DNA of 64,000 nt from Tetragonia tetragonoides (lineage: Eukaryota; Streptophyta; Magnoliopsida; Caryophyllales; Aizoaceae). Shown in pieces: positions 24,331-35,087 of this stretch; the stretch's first letter is position 1; each line of letters starts with the position of its first letter. Location of the stretch: the NCBI GenBank assembly GCA_038025085.1, contig CM076151.1, positions 6,127,001 through 6,191,000 on the forward strand, written 5' to 3'. The notes beneath the pieces were generated by a model. That model ran no database searches. It saw nothing but the letters and a program-made list of their open reading frames with translations, and was not told the DNA's origin. Made by a program: the position numbers and the translations under genes.

Positions 24331-26200
24331 TTTTCATGTCAAATAAATGACCATCTAATATCTAATAAAAAAAATTAGTTTAATTTAATCATTTCAGTTG
24401 CACCAAAACAAAACAAAAAAATTCTAATAAAATTACTGTGCTAAGACCATTCTAATGCTAAGACCCTGTTCTTATATTTGGTGTGGAAATTAATTAATTG
24501 AAATTTGTGGAGCATGAACAAATTGAAACTGAAAATAACAAAAGTGCAAGAATCCTTTTTTTTTTTTTTTTTTTTTTTTTTGGAATCTTGTTTTTGATTG
24601 GCTGGATTTGGCAGAGCCTTGAGAAGGGCGCTTAATGGATAAACACAATGGCTTAGCTTATTAATCAGAATAAATTGGTAACAAGTTCTGAAGACATCCA
24701 AGAATGAAGAATTTAAAACTGTAATTGCGCACGGCTCAAGATGTCTTCATTTCTTTAAATCTCAGCTTTTCAAAACCAAATCTGCATTAAAATAGTAATC
24801 CATTATTCATCTTTGGCTTAATTAGCATCTGAGGTCTGAGGTTAGCGCTTTAATCAACGTTAATTATTCATTAATTAAAAAGCTTTTTAAGCTGATGAAA
24901 AAGTCTGAGTCATACTATAAGAAACGAATACCATGACTTTAGGCTAATAGGGAGAATCTGGCTAGCCCTGCTAGTAGTAATGATAGAGTACTGATTTCAT
25001 AAGGGGAATAGCCAAACATGTCCTAACAGGAAGTTTAATCTATTTCCTGAAAGTATATTCGTTTTTGTTTACTAACGAGTACAAGATAAAGATTTGACAT
25101 TTTCTGTCAATCACCGAATTTTGTGCAATTTCGATGGGGAAAGGTTTTTATTTTAATACTCTTTAAAATTAATCTCCCAAAAGGTATACCCAAATTAAAC
25201 TACCATCCATTAGCATAATTCTACTCTTGAATGGAGAATGGCATATATTCCTTATTGCTTGTTTGGTTAGCAAATCTTGTATTTTTCTGATTTAAGTACT
25301 AGTATGCCCTAAAAGATAGTATCAAATCCGGATTTTGTTAGATTATTGAATTCAAAGAAAATTTTCTTTTTATTACACTCCAAGCATGTCCATTTTATTC
25401 CACAAATTGCATGTATCGAATGAAGATAGGTTTACAGGATTTAAAAGATTATCAACACAACGAGAAACAAAATTACCAATCACACGTAAATGAGCATATA
25501 TTTGAGTCCAATATTGAGATAATTTAAACGAGTTATTATAAGAGATTTAAGATCTTTAGAAAAATCAACTTAATTCAGTCTATTAGAGTTCAAATCAGTT
25601 CAGTATAAATAAAGAATTTAAAATCAAATTAAATCGGTTTTATTAATTTAGTAATTTTCATTTTCAGTACAGTAAAAAAACAGCACACCATTAGTCTTAG
25701 AACTTATACCTTAATCATATAGCACTAATGGTGTGATATTACGAGCGCAATAGCGACCATTCATTGTTAAATTGTTCTTCTTTTTGTAAATGGAAACACA
25801 GTGTTCCATCCATTAACTATACACCATGTCTTAATCATTCCATGTAGTAGAAAATGAAATCTCCAATACTTCAATTTGACATATATGAATCAACACCCAA
25901 AAAAGTCCGTAGCTTCAATGCATGCACGTCCTTTTCTTCTTTAGATGGAACAACTAAGCTAGCTAGCCACGTGGGAAACCTTTTACTCGCACATACAAAT
26001 TTAGAGAGATGATACTCCATGGTTCACTTGCTATAATTGGATGTCCATTGTATGGGCCACTTCAACTTTACCTTTTGACGCATACGTGTCATGAGTTTTG
26101 AAGAGCCACGTAGGTGGAAGGTTGATTGCTCATTTTATAACTTAATAATAATATCCTAGCTAGTGCCTAGTTTAGGCAGAATCACAATTCAAGTCCGTGG
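24331..26200. other. Gene-free AT-rich spacer
   Basis: The stretch has a T run at 24557-24581 and no supported coding region or element. Isolated motifs such as CCACGTGG near 25969-25976 (a G-box sequence) have no gene beside them. Confidence 0.5.
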
Positions 26201-26470
26201 ATTGCTAAATACCGCCCCAAATTACTACCTACCGCCCCTAGAAATTTCAATTTTGCCCTTTTTCACATTTTCACTCATCCTCTCCCTCTCTAACTCTCAC
26301 ACCAATTCTCCCTCTCTACCACCCACTCTCATACCCAACCTTCATCAACATTCACTCAAGCAACGGCCGCGGATGTCTGCCGGCGACCAGGAAGTGTCGT
26401 CGACGGTGGCGGTGGTAAATATTTTTTTTGCGCATTTTTTTTGCACAGGCGTCCGTGTTTTACGACCAGT

Positions 26471-26641
26471 CCATGGCCGAGGCGTCTGAAATTTCCGCCT
26501 AGACCATGGACGGGCCGTAAATCACGGACGTCTTCACCATGGTTTAGGCGTCAATCACGGACGCCTAGACCATGGATCAGGCGTCTGAGATTTACGGCCC
26601 GTCCATGGCCGAGACATCCGTGATTTCCGTTTCTTCCATGG
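26471..26641 (+). repeat. Left-arm 33-bp phased CCATGG array
   Basis: CCATGG occurs at 26471, 26504, 26537, 26570, 26603 and 26636, exactly 33 bp apart each time. The spacers are partly palindromic (GGCGTC and GACGCC-type, ATCACGGACG) and alternate in orientation, so neighbouring units can pair. Because 33 is a multiple of three, the frame 26441-26623 translates as an 11-residue repeat around SPWPRR, SPWFRR and RPWIRR. Confidence 0.92.
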
Positions 26642-26869
26642 TTAGCAATCAATTAGTACATTATTATAGTAATCCGTGTTGCATTTCGCATCAGTCGTTT
26701 CCCAACCTTAGCTTTCCACGTTTTATTGAACTTTCAAGCAAGCAACACTTGTCCTACTTGATTGACTAATCAATTACAACGCCCAAGGATGAAAGGCACC
26801 AGTAATAATAAAAATAATTAATGATACAGTAACGTATTAGCTGAGCTTGAAAGCACCAATTATTTGCAT

Positions 26870-27040
26870 CCATGGAAGAAATGGAAATCACGGACGCCTC
26901 GGCCATGGTCGAGGCGTAAATCTCAGACGCCTGAACCATGGTCTAGGCGTCCGTGATTGACGCCTAAACCATGGTGAAGACGTCCGTGATTTACGTCCCG
27001 TCCATGGTCTAGGCGGAAATTTCAGACGCCTCGGCCATGG
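26870..27040 (-). repeat. Right-arm 33-bp phased CCATGG array
   Basis: This is the inverted copy of the left-arm array, with CCATGG at 26870, 26903, 26936, 26969, 27002 and 27035, again exactly 33 bp apart. The minus-strand frame 27070-26888 gives the same peptide as the left arm with a few substitutions. Confidence 0.92.
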
Positions 27041-27442
27041 ACTGGTCGTAAAACACGGACGCCTGTGCAAAAAAAATGCGCAAAAAAAATATTTACCACC
27101 GCCACCATCGACGGCACTTCCTGGTCGCCGGCAGACATCCGCAGCCGTTGCTTGAGTGAATGTTGATGAAGGTTGGGTATGAGAGTGGGTGGTAGAGAGG
27201 GAGAATTGGTGTGAGAGTTAGAGAGGGAGAGGATGAGTGAAAATGTGAAAAAGGGCAAAATTGGAATTTCTAGGGGCGGTAGGTAGTAATTTGGTGGCGG
27301 TAAATAGTAACACCCAGTCACAAAGAACACAGTCCAGCTAGCCAACTGTGGTTTTGCCTGTCCTGTGCTCTAGGCTGATGCCTGATTGGTGTAGAGCTGT
27401 AGACTGTATGAGAGTGTTCAAATCAGATCATTAGAGAGAGGC

Positions 27443-27950
27443 CACTTAATAACTATCCGATCAAATTAGATTAATGGTGGTGTATACATAATTAGATCAA
27501 ATCGGTAGAGAGCATTTACCGTGGTTAGAGCTGTTCACTATTCGGTCTGGACCGGTTTTTTTGGACCGGATCCGGACCGGGTGAGACCAGTCTACGTTTT
27601 GGACTGGTCAACCCGGATTTCGGTCCGGTTCGGTCCATAGTCGATTCGGTCCGGTCCATAGTCGGTCCGGTCCGAACCGATTTTTGCAATTAATTTTTTA
27701 ATGATCAACCCGACCCACTGTCTATTTTCCAAAAAATTGGTCCGATCCGGTCCAAGACCGGTCACATTCGGTCCGGTCCGATCCTTGACCGAACTCGAGT
27801 AGTCCAGTTCCAGACCGGATGAACAGCCCTGTCCGTGGTTAGATCTGACTACTTAATTATCAGTTCAAATTAAATCAATGGTGATGCATACAGTATACGA
27901 TTAGATCAAATCGGTACTACAGAGCATTTACCTCGGTTAGATCAAATTAG
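27443..27950. repeat. Diverged direct duplication interrupted by a hAT-like MITE
   Basis: The block at 27443-27526 and the block at about 27853-27945 share ATCAAATTA, ATTAGATCAAATCGGTA, AGAGCATTTACC and GGTTAG in the same order. The MITE at 27527-27832 sits between the two copies. Confidence 0.65.
27527..27832. mobile_element. hAT-like MITE with 8-bp flanking repeat
   Basis: The ends are AGAGCTGTTCA at the left and TGAACAGCCCTGT at the right, imperfect inverted copies. CCGTGGTT flanks the element at 27519-27526 and 27833-27840; an 8-bp duplication is typical of hAT insertions. Inside are many CGGTCCGG/CCGGACCG boxes in both orientations. No coding region is present. Confidence 0.8.
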
Positions 27951-28020
27951 TATTGAGTTAGTAATTACGTATCCAATCTGATCATCCGTGAATGTTACAT
28001 ACCCAATTAGATCAACTCGT

Positions 28021-31000
28021 ACTAGTGACGGAATATGACGTGCGAGGGAGGGGGTTGGCCCCAGAAAATTGAAACTTTAATATTTTGCTGTATTTTTATC
28101 TATTTATTTATTTTGAAAAGGTAAGACGATCAAGCTACTTCAAATGTTAGTCGGTGTCCCTTATCAATAAGTTGGTTAGGGACTGGTTAAAAGAAGTAGA
28201 CCAAAAACATAACTGTGGATAAATATGACCAAAGTGCGCCATAAAGTCAGTAACAACATCTACCTTGTCAAAAAGATGGAGGGCCTTCTTTGTGTGTATA
28301 AATGCAACTAGCACGGTAAAGCTTGTGGCATATTGCTTGGAGCACTATTAACCTATCTTCAAGGTAAAGTGCTAATTAACACTACTACAAAGTTGGGCTA
28401 AAATCAACATATAAAATATACAATGCTAACAATCAATTCTGTACATGTACTTAATTTAAATCAATATTACGTGCTTTCATGATGGAAAAGAGTGGCAAAA
28501 GCTTTTTAGCCAACGATCATCAAATTGTATGCATAACTATTGGACAATATAAGTCGCTGACGCCTAAAGCATCAACTATCAAAATCATGCATTAGTAAAT
28601 TTGTTACTGTATTACTTTTCATGGAAAAGGGTGAGGGACCTAACCCTAACAAAGTAGCTTTTTCACCAACTAATTAATCCTGCTTTTCCTACGTTATCCA
28701 TTTAATTATACCCTCAATTAAAGTAAGTAGTAGCATATGATACTTGAACAACCAAATCGAATCCAACTGGAATAATTTTCACTGTGGTCAAATTAAAACT
28801 CCACGCACCCACTAAACTAAAGGAGCTAAATTTGAATAGCAAGCATAAAAAAGAGCAAACCTACTTTAAGTTTTAACCCTTCCAAAAACATTTAAAGTAA
28901 TTATCCCACATTGTTAATCAGCTATTGCTTTAAATTCATACCCATTTTTTGAGCGACTCAATATGCAGCCTCAACCATAATTCGAATATAAATAGCAGGA
29001 TGTTTTTGCAATTTGCCTTTTGAAATTAATCTTTGGTGTTCAACTGATCGAGTTTGAGTCTTTCCATGCTTCAAAATGATAGATTACTACACTTCTATTC
29101 ACTTTAATTAGTGAATTTCATATCGGTTCCGTGAAAAAGAACACACTTATACATTTAATTCGACAACTAATTCTACGATAAAGAAATAATTTACATGATC
29201 TGAGCCTATACCTTTTTAAAGTATTTTGAAAGTCATGACTTTTTATTGGCTTATCCATTAGTTGATTCAACACAACGGCAATAAGTCACAAATCTGAGGC
29301 ACCCCCAACACAGTTTCCCCCTTGTTTCCATCCCTCAATGCAATACTGTGAAACCAAAGATATCTACAAATATACAATAATCCCCTAATCCAATCCACAT
29401 TGGGTATTGAAGCCCTACACAAACTTAATCACCATTAGTTAATAAAGTGAGTTCACTTAAACAAAAAGGATTTTAGTCTTTTAGATAAATTCATGTTCTT
29501 TAACCTTTCCAGACTGTCAAAAAGAAGAAGATGCAAAAGTTAATAACACAACTTTACCAAACCTAACCCCAGCCAGTGCAAAACACAGTGTACCTAGACC
29601 TAGCAGTAGAACTTTGTTGACTGTACTTAGTTAGCGATTCAGCATTACTGTAGAGAACAGAGGAGACCAAAGAACAGTGCAGATATATGTAGACTGTAGA
29701 CTTAGTACAATTACAACCAAAAACCATACAAAAACTAGAAAACAAAAAAAAAAAACTCAGATGGACAAAAATAATATTTGTTCATCTTTAAATTAATAAA
29801 CTCGTGTACTAGGACTTAGGAGTACTATTTTTCTTACTGATACTACTATTTTTCCATGCATTAAGTTTCCTCATCAGGGTCTTTCCTTTGCTGTCCATCT
29901 GTTGATCTATCAATGTTTCCGTACTCTGGACAAAAAGCCAAACCGGCATTGGCATGCTGCATGCATATAACAGTCGTGTACAATTAGTGCACCACTCCTG
30001 ATAATTCATGCTTGTGATCCCAACCTGGGTATATTTTTTTTAATTGGATTGAAATGAACTAATACTAATACTCCTATGTCAAAAAAAAAAAAAAAATAGG
30101 TTACTAAATTTCAACAAACTTAACTGAACTCAATACTGAGTAAGTGAAATAAACCATACCCTTAACTCATAAATTAATATCATCAATCTGTTTTTTATTT
30201 TGGTTTACACTTCTTAAGTGAGTTACTTCATGTAAAAATTATTGGAGATCCATCCGTTTCTAGCACGTATCATCTCAATTATTCCTTTACTTATAAATTA
30301 AAATTATATGTAATTACAATTTACAAGTATATGTACTTTTGAAAAAAGCAAAATTTTAGAGTTAACAATCTATACATTTAAGGAGAACATATTAGGAGGA
30401 TTTATATATCAAATTAGATAATGCAATTTCACGAACAATATAGTAAAAGTTCAATACTCAATTTACTTGGAAACTTCTAAACGAATCATGCATCAATCAT
30501 CTAAGTGAACAAATCAATCTCTATTTGAATAATTTTATAAAATTCACTTGAAATTTTCACAAATCACAACAAATCATATGAATGCCCTGAACTATTATAA
30601 TATACTTGACAATATCCGCATCTCTTAAATTTGATTCCATTGATAACTCGAATAATAACATCCTCACACCCTCCCAACTATTGACTAACCTAGTAAACAT
30701 GTTGGTAAGATTCAAAATATTGATCAAAACCATTACCTAAATAAAAAGAGTGAAAAAACATTAGAAGGAATTAGCTGGCACACGTGCGAGGATGGTAGTA
30801 GTAAAACAGCACGTGCTATGAAGAAGGGGAGCAATAGTAAGCTGTACCCGGCAAGTCTGTCGGGTTGACCAGCGACACTCCATTCCCCCATTCGTTTCTT
30901 TCAGCTCGTGCCCCGCACCTTCCAATTCCATAATCTCTTTCTCTTTCTCCCACGCGTGCACCCACCAACTAAACGACACCGTTTCTCTCTCACACACACA

Positions 31001-31250
31001 CTCACACTCACACTTCACCCACCATGTGACAGATTCTTTCTTTCATCCAATCAGATCTCAGTAAAAAAATTCTTGTAAATTCTTCTTGTTTTTTCAATTT
31101 TGGGGACCATTGTTAGGAAAAGGATAGGTGAGAGATTCATTGGGTATTTAGGTGTGTTTTTTAGGGTTGAAGTGAACTTAAGTGGATTGAATTGAGATGA
31201 ATTAAAATGAAAATCGCTGAATTAAGAGTGTGGTTTTTTCCACTTATTTT
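28021..31250. other. Gene-free spacer
   Basis: I find no supported gene. The minus-strand frames at 29563-29745, 29809-30009 and 30761-31018 lack conserved motifs. The last lies over a CACACACTCACACTCACA repeat and a promoter-like region with ACACGTGC boxes at 30781-30815. Confidence 0.5.
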
Positions 31251-31258
31251 AAGTGATT

Positions 31259-31463
31259 TTTACTGATTGTGTAAGGTCTTTCTAGTGATTCTCACTAATT
31301 GGGTCAGGTCATACCATTGATTTTCACTGATTCTGTAAGGTTTTTCTACTAATTCTCACTGATTCAGTAAGGTTCTGTCATGAGTAAAAATGTACATTCT
31401 GCCACCGATTTTCACTGATTGGGTAAGATTCTTCAACTTATTTTCACCCATTGAATAAGGTCC
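31259..31463. repeat. ~32-bp minisatellite, about six degenerate copies
   Basis: Units follow the pattern ACTGATTNNGTAAGGT followed by a T-rich stretch and GATTCTC or GATTTTC. Four adjacent copies start near 31260, 31293, 31325 and 31357, and two more diverged ones lie at about 31408 and 31441. The spacing is 32-33 bp. Confidence 0.75.
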
Positions 31464-33596
31464 AATAAATACACACACTCTAAATAACATTATACCCTTT
31501 CTCTTATTTAATGAGATCCCAGTAAAATTTCATTTTTGCTCGTGTAATTATAGCCGAAATTTTTTTAGGGTTCATTTCAATTTAGGAGAAATTGGGACAG
31601 AGAAGAGGCAAGTTTTAAAATTACGTTCACAACTCTCAACGGCTATAATGGAAGAGTAACTTACATTGCCATGTCATCCAAAACTAACGGACAAGTTAAC
31701 GTCGTTTGCCCTTAGCCCAGTAACAACACATGTCCAGTAAGCTAGGATTATTGTAGGGTATTTTCAAACTTGGGATTATTTTGGGTACAAGCATCAAACT
31801 TGAGATTATTTGAAGCAAAATTTCCTTATTTTAAAAAAAATATATATTTGGGGACCATTATTATTAGGAAAAGGATGGGAAAGTGGACCGGCACCTGTGA
31901 AATATAATCCACCTAAAAAAGAGCATATTTTAAAATTATGGTAAAATAGGAAGGGTCCAATTTAAATGATATGATATGAAATGAGTGAGGTGAGGTAAAA
32001 ATTTTGAAGTGGCAATATTGTGTGTGGATGTGGTGTAGCATAGGTGTGGTGGTTACTTCAATCTCAACAGTGCCGCACATAAAACTAAAATTGTCTGTCA
32101 CTTGATAATGGTCTTTCGACTAAAGGTTCAAACTCCATAGACATAATTCACCTCGATCTCTCTTCAGTCAATTCTAACAGCTTAATATAACCTATAATCA
32201 CCACGCACGTGAAAACTAATTCGTAAGAAGGGATTATACTAATACCTAGTTTCAGGTTGATAACACATCAAGCATTTCCTCACAATTTGGAAATTAAACT
32301 TGTTACTATGAACTCGTTGTGGCACCAAATTTGTATCTGCAACAGCCAGGCCAGCATGATGATAAATGGCGCGTATAGTAGTATATTAATGACCCATACA
32401 CCTAAAAATGTAAAGGAAATCTTCGAGCAACAGACAACTCCCAAAGAATAAGTGCAAATGAAGTTAGACTTTTGGTCAATCTTTGCTTAAAATATTACAC
32501 AAAACTTATCCAACCCAATCAATAAATGTGTTTGCTGAATAATTTTGCATGGTTGCTTCAACGTATACTATTTTGGGATAACAATAAATAGATATATAGC
32601 CAAGTCATATCCCTCTGTTATATGTACATTAAATTAAATTTCAATACTGCAAATATATTAGCTATAGCTGTCTTGGAAGTTGGAATAATCCATGAGATGG
32701 TTTTCGATCTTCTTCTATGAACAATATTTTATTTTCCCATAAAGCCCTGTCTTCCTCCTCTAATAGCTCTATTTGGTCATAAGTCTAGCATGCATGAGAT
32801 CAACTGACAATAAAATAGCGTCACTATTAAGAAATGCAGGATTCACTTATTATTAATGGTAATTCTTATTTTATTAAAGAGTGACTCTTCATACTGAAAG
32901 TTACAAAAAAACCGTGTTGTTGAAGTTTTTGCGTAAATATAAACTCTTAGCACCAATTTAAGGAAAAGTTTGCTATAATTATACAATATGCTTTTAGTAA
33001 ATAGAATCATGACTTTGATTAAAGTCGTAGTCAAACAAATTGAGTGACCTAGCTAGCATGGCTCGTTATTGCTTTTTCTTACGACTTCCATTATATTTTC
33101 TCATAGTTGACATCATTACTTGAATCACTATAAGAAGATTTTCAATTAAGCTTTGCCGTGCAAAAGGTAAGAAATGCTATAATTTAGCTTGCATTTCTTT
33201 ACAATCATGAATAAGGATCTCATTCTATGAATAGCCAAAAGAAAAGAAAAAGAATTGTTATTATTGTTGATTTAAGCTTTAGAAAACAGTTGTAAAGTAG
33301 AATTACTTATATTTGAAGCTTTTTTTTATGATGACATGCAATGATGTATGTCTAAGACTATTTTTAAGGGTCATATGACTACTTGAGGATTATGCCATCA
33401 ATTCTACATCTCCATCCTTGATCCTTCAACCCTCAAAACAGAGCAAAAGAAGATAGGCATAGGCTAGGGGATCAAATTATTAAAGAGTCTAAAGTAATTA
33501 ATTACTACTACTACTCAAAGTTGGGTACATAATGGCAAACTATCCTGGCAATGCTTGGATTGAATGCTTGCTACAAAATAATTTTAGGGTATTAAT
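31464..33596. other. Gene-free spacer with one MITE fragment
   Basis: A fragment of the family B MITE lies at 32865-32935 (AAAGAGTGACTC, then ACCGTGTTGTTGAAGTTTTT). The remainder is AT-rich and shows no convincing gene. Short frames at 32257-32451 and 31913-32101 are not conserved. Confidence 0.5.
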
Positions 33597-33775
33597 TCAC
33601 AAAAACTTGTATAAGACGGAATTATCATAATTTTTGATAAGACGAGGATCATCTTTTAATAAAACGAGGATCACTCTTTTTTTTATCTCCAATAAGAGTC
33701 ACTCTTCATAATAAGTGACCCTACATTTTTTAAAATGACCTCATTTAACAGTTAGATTGTCTCACACAATACTTA
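33597..33775. mobile_element. Small MITE, family B copy 2
   Basis: The left end is AAAAACTTGTATAAGACGG; the right end is GATTGTCTCACACAATACTT. The inside has AAGACGAGGATCA twice and AAGAGTCACTCTTCAT and AAGTGACCCTAC blocks shared with copy 1. Confidence 0.65.
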
Positions 33776-34919
33776 CAATTTTAGGGACTCATTTACTGTT
33801 TTTTGGTGCAATAATAGGGACTCATTTACTTTGATTAACGCTTTGTTGAAGCATATCAACATGGAACATGAATTGAACAATTCAAAACCTGACATTGATG
33901 AATCATTCATTCAAGTGGCAAATGAGCAGCTACCTACAAAGAGTAGGAAAATGGTGTAGTACTGGAAGTAGTTGTTCACCTTTAATGTAGTACTAATGTA
34001 TCTATAGGACTATGGAAAACTATAGTTATCATACTTATCAACCATTGGAAAGCGATAAAATGCACAAAATTCAACTCCATCATAGTATATTTATGACACC
34101 AAAAATTCGTGCCAATCAAAATTAATGCTCCCTTCCCTTTGTACTAGTAGACACTACAGAGTGCTCTCCAAAAAAACAATTTGACCCGATTTGAAATTGA
34201 TTCGAACCCGATATGATTAAAACCCAACAAAAACCCGATCAAAAAGATTATACTTGTTCATGACCCGAATCCGAAACTACTCAATTCGAGACTCAAAGTT
34301 TGTGAGATACAAGTAATAGATATTTTGACCCAATGACTGACACGGCTGACTAGATAGTAACCCAACATGCTGATGACTCAAACACGAGTTTCGAAGTAAC
34401 CCCAACCTAACTCGAAGTTTGTGAGATACGAGTAATAAATATTTTGACCTAATAGTCGACCAAATGACCAATCTAAAACCCACACAGCTGACCAGATAGT
34501 GACCCGGTCCGCTAATGACTCAAACACGAGTCTTGAAGCGACTCCAACCCGACCCGTTTACCATGTCTACTCACCCGACAGTCGACACTACACGGAGCTC
34601 ACTATTAGAAATTGAGAATTGAGAAGAGGCAAAGAATAAAAAGATTTTTTTTTCAAAGAGAAGTAAATAACACAATGCCAAATTAGACGTAGGTCCCATC
34701 CAAAGTCCCCAGTCGCAGCTTTGACCACATAAAAACAAAAACAAAAACAAAAACAAAAACAAAGAAATTAAATAAAATCCCCCCCCCCCCCCCCCCAAAA
34801 AAAAAATTCCATTTCCCCAAACTAGAGGGTTGGGTTTAAGAAGCCATCGTGGATTAAGTATATCAACAAAAAAAAAAAAAAAAAAAAAAAAAAAACAGCC
34901 AGAGTTTTGTAGTTAATTG
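33776..34919. other. Spacer with a 120-bp duplication and homopolymer tracts
   Basis: Blocks starting near 34296 and 34414 share AGTTTGTGAGATAC, ATATTTTGACC, and GACTCAAACACGAGT, giving a period of about 120 bp. A (AAAAAC)n tract at 34732-34762, a C run at 34780-34796 and an A run at 34868-34894 follow. The ACCCGA-rich text at 34180-34560 looks like decayed transposon DNA. No gene is supported. Confidence 0.55.
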
Positions 34920-35087
34920 CCACACGTGTGGGTCCAGGTCCATTTTCAGTCAGAATATAAACCCCACACTCCCTTTCCCCATTTCTGACGGTCCATTCCC
35001 CATTTCTCCATTTCCCAAATTCTCTCTCCTAAAATTGAAAAATCCAACACCAAATTCTCTCTCCTCAAAAACTAAAACCCACATTTC
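34920..35087 (+). promoter_or_regulatory. Promoter and leader of the U-box gene
   Basis: A palindromic G-box, CCACACGTGTGG, lies at 34920-34931, and a TATA-like AATATAAACC lies at about 34953. A CT-rich leader with CCCATTTCTCC repeats runs to the ATG at 35088. The G-box core is a typical binding site for bZIP and bHLH factors, including ABA-response factors, but regulation here is inferred from sequence only. Confidence 0.6.

Larger units (their letters stand above)
26201..27313. mobile_element. 1.1-kb foldback element with ~440-bp near-identical arms
   Basis: Arms 26201-26642 and 26870-27313 are inverted copies with only scattered differences, around a 227-bp loop. Outer ends read ATTGCTAAATACCGCC at the left and, reversed, TTACTATTTACCGCC at the right. 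The arm runs from TACCGCC boxes through a CT-rich leader-like stretch to an ATG frame MSAGDQEVSSTVAVVN followed by a GTAAAT donor-like site, then a phased CCATGG block. The leader, start and donor look like the 5' end of a transposon gene duplicated head to head. The TIR style recalls Mutator-like elements, but I find no clear flanking duplication, so the class is open. Confidence 0.8.

Noticed and set aside
26471..27040. Regularly spaced repeats at 26.5-27.0 kb as a CRISPR-like array
   Set aside because: The period is 33 bp with no unique spacers, the two blocks are inverted copies of each other, and the host is a plant with introns and TEs.
29563..30009. Two short minus-strand frames near 29.6-30.0 kb
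   Set aside because: No motif, no splice context and low-complexity ends; too weak to call.
30761..31018. 85-residue minus-strand frame MKCECECVCERETVSFSWW
   Set aside because: The start reads a CACACTCACAC repeat and the rest has no family features; it looks like promoter or spacer DNA.
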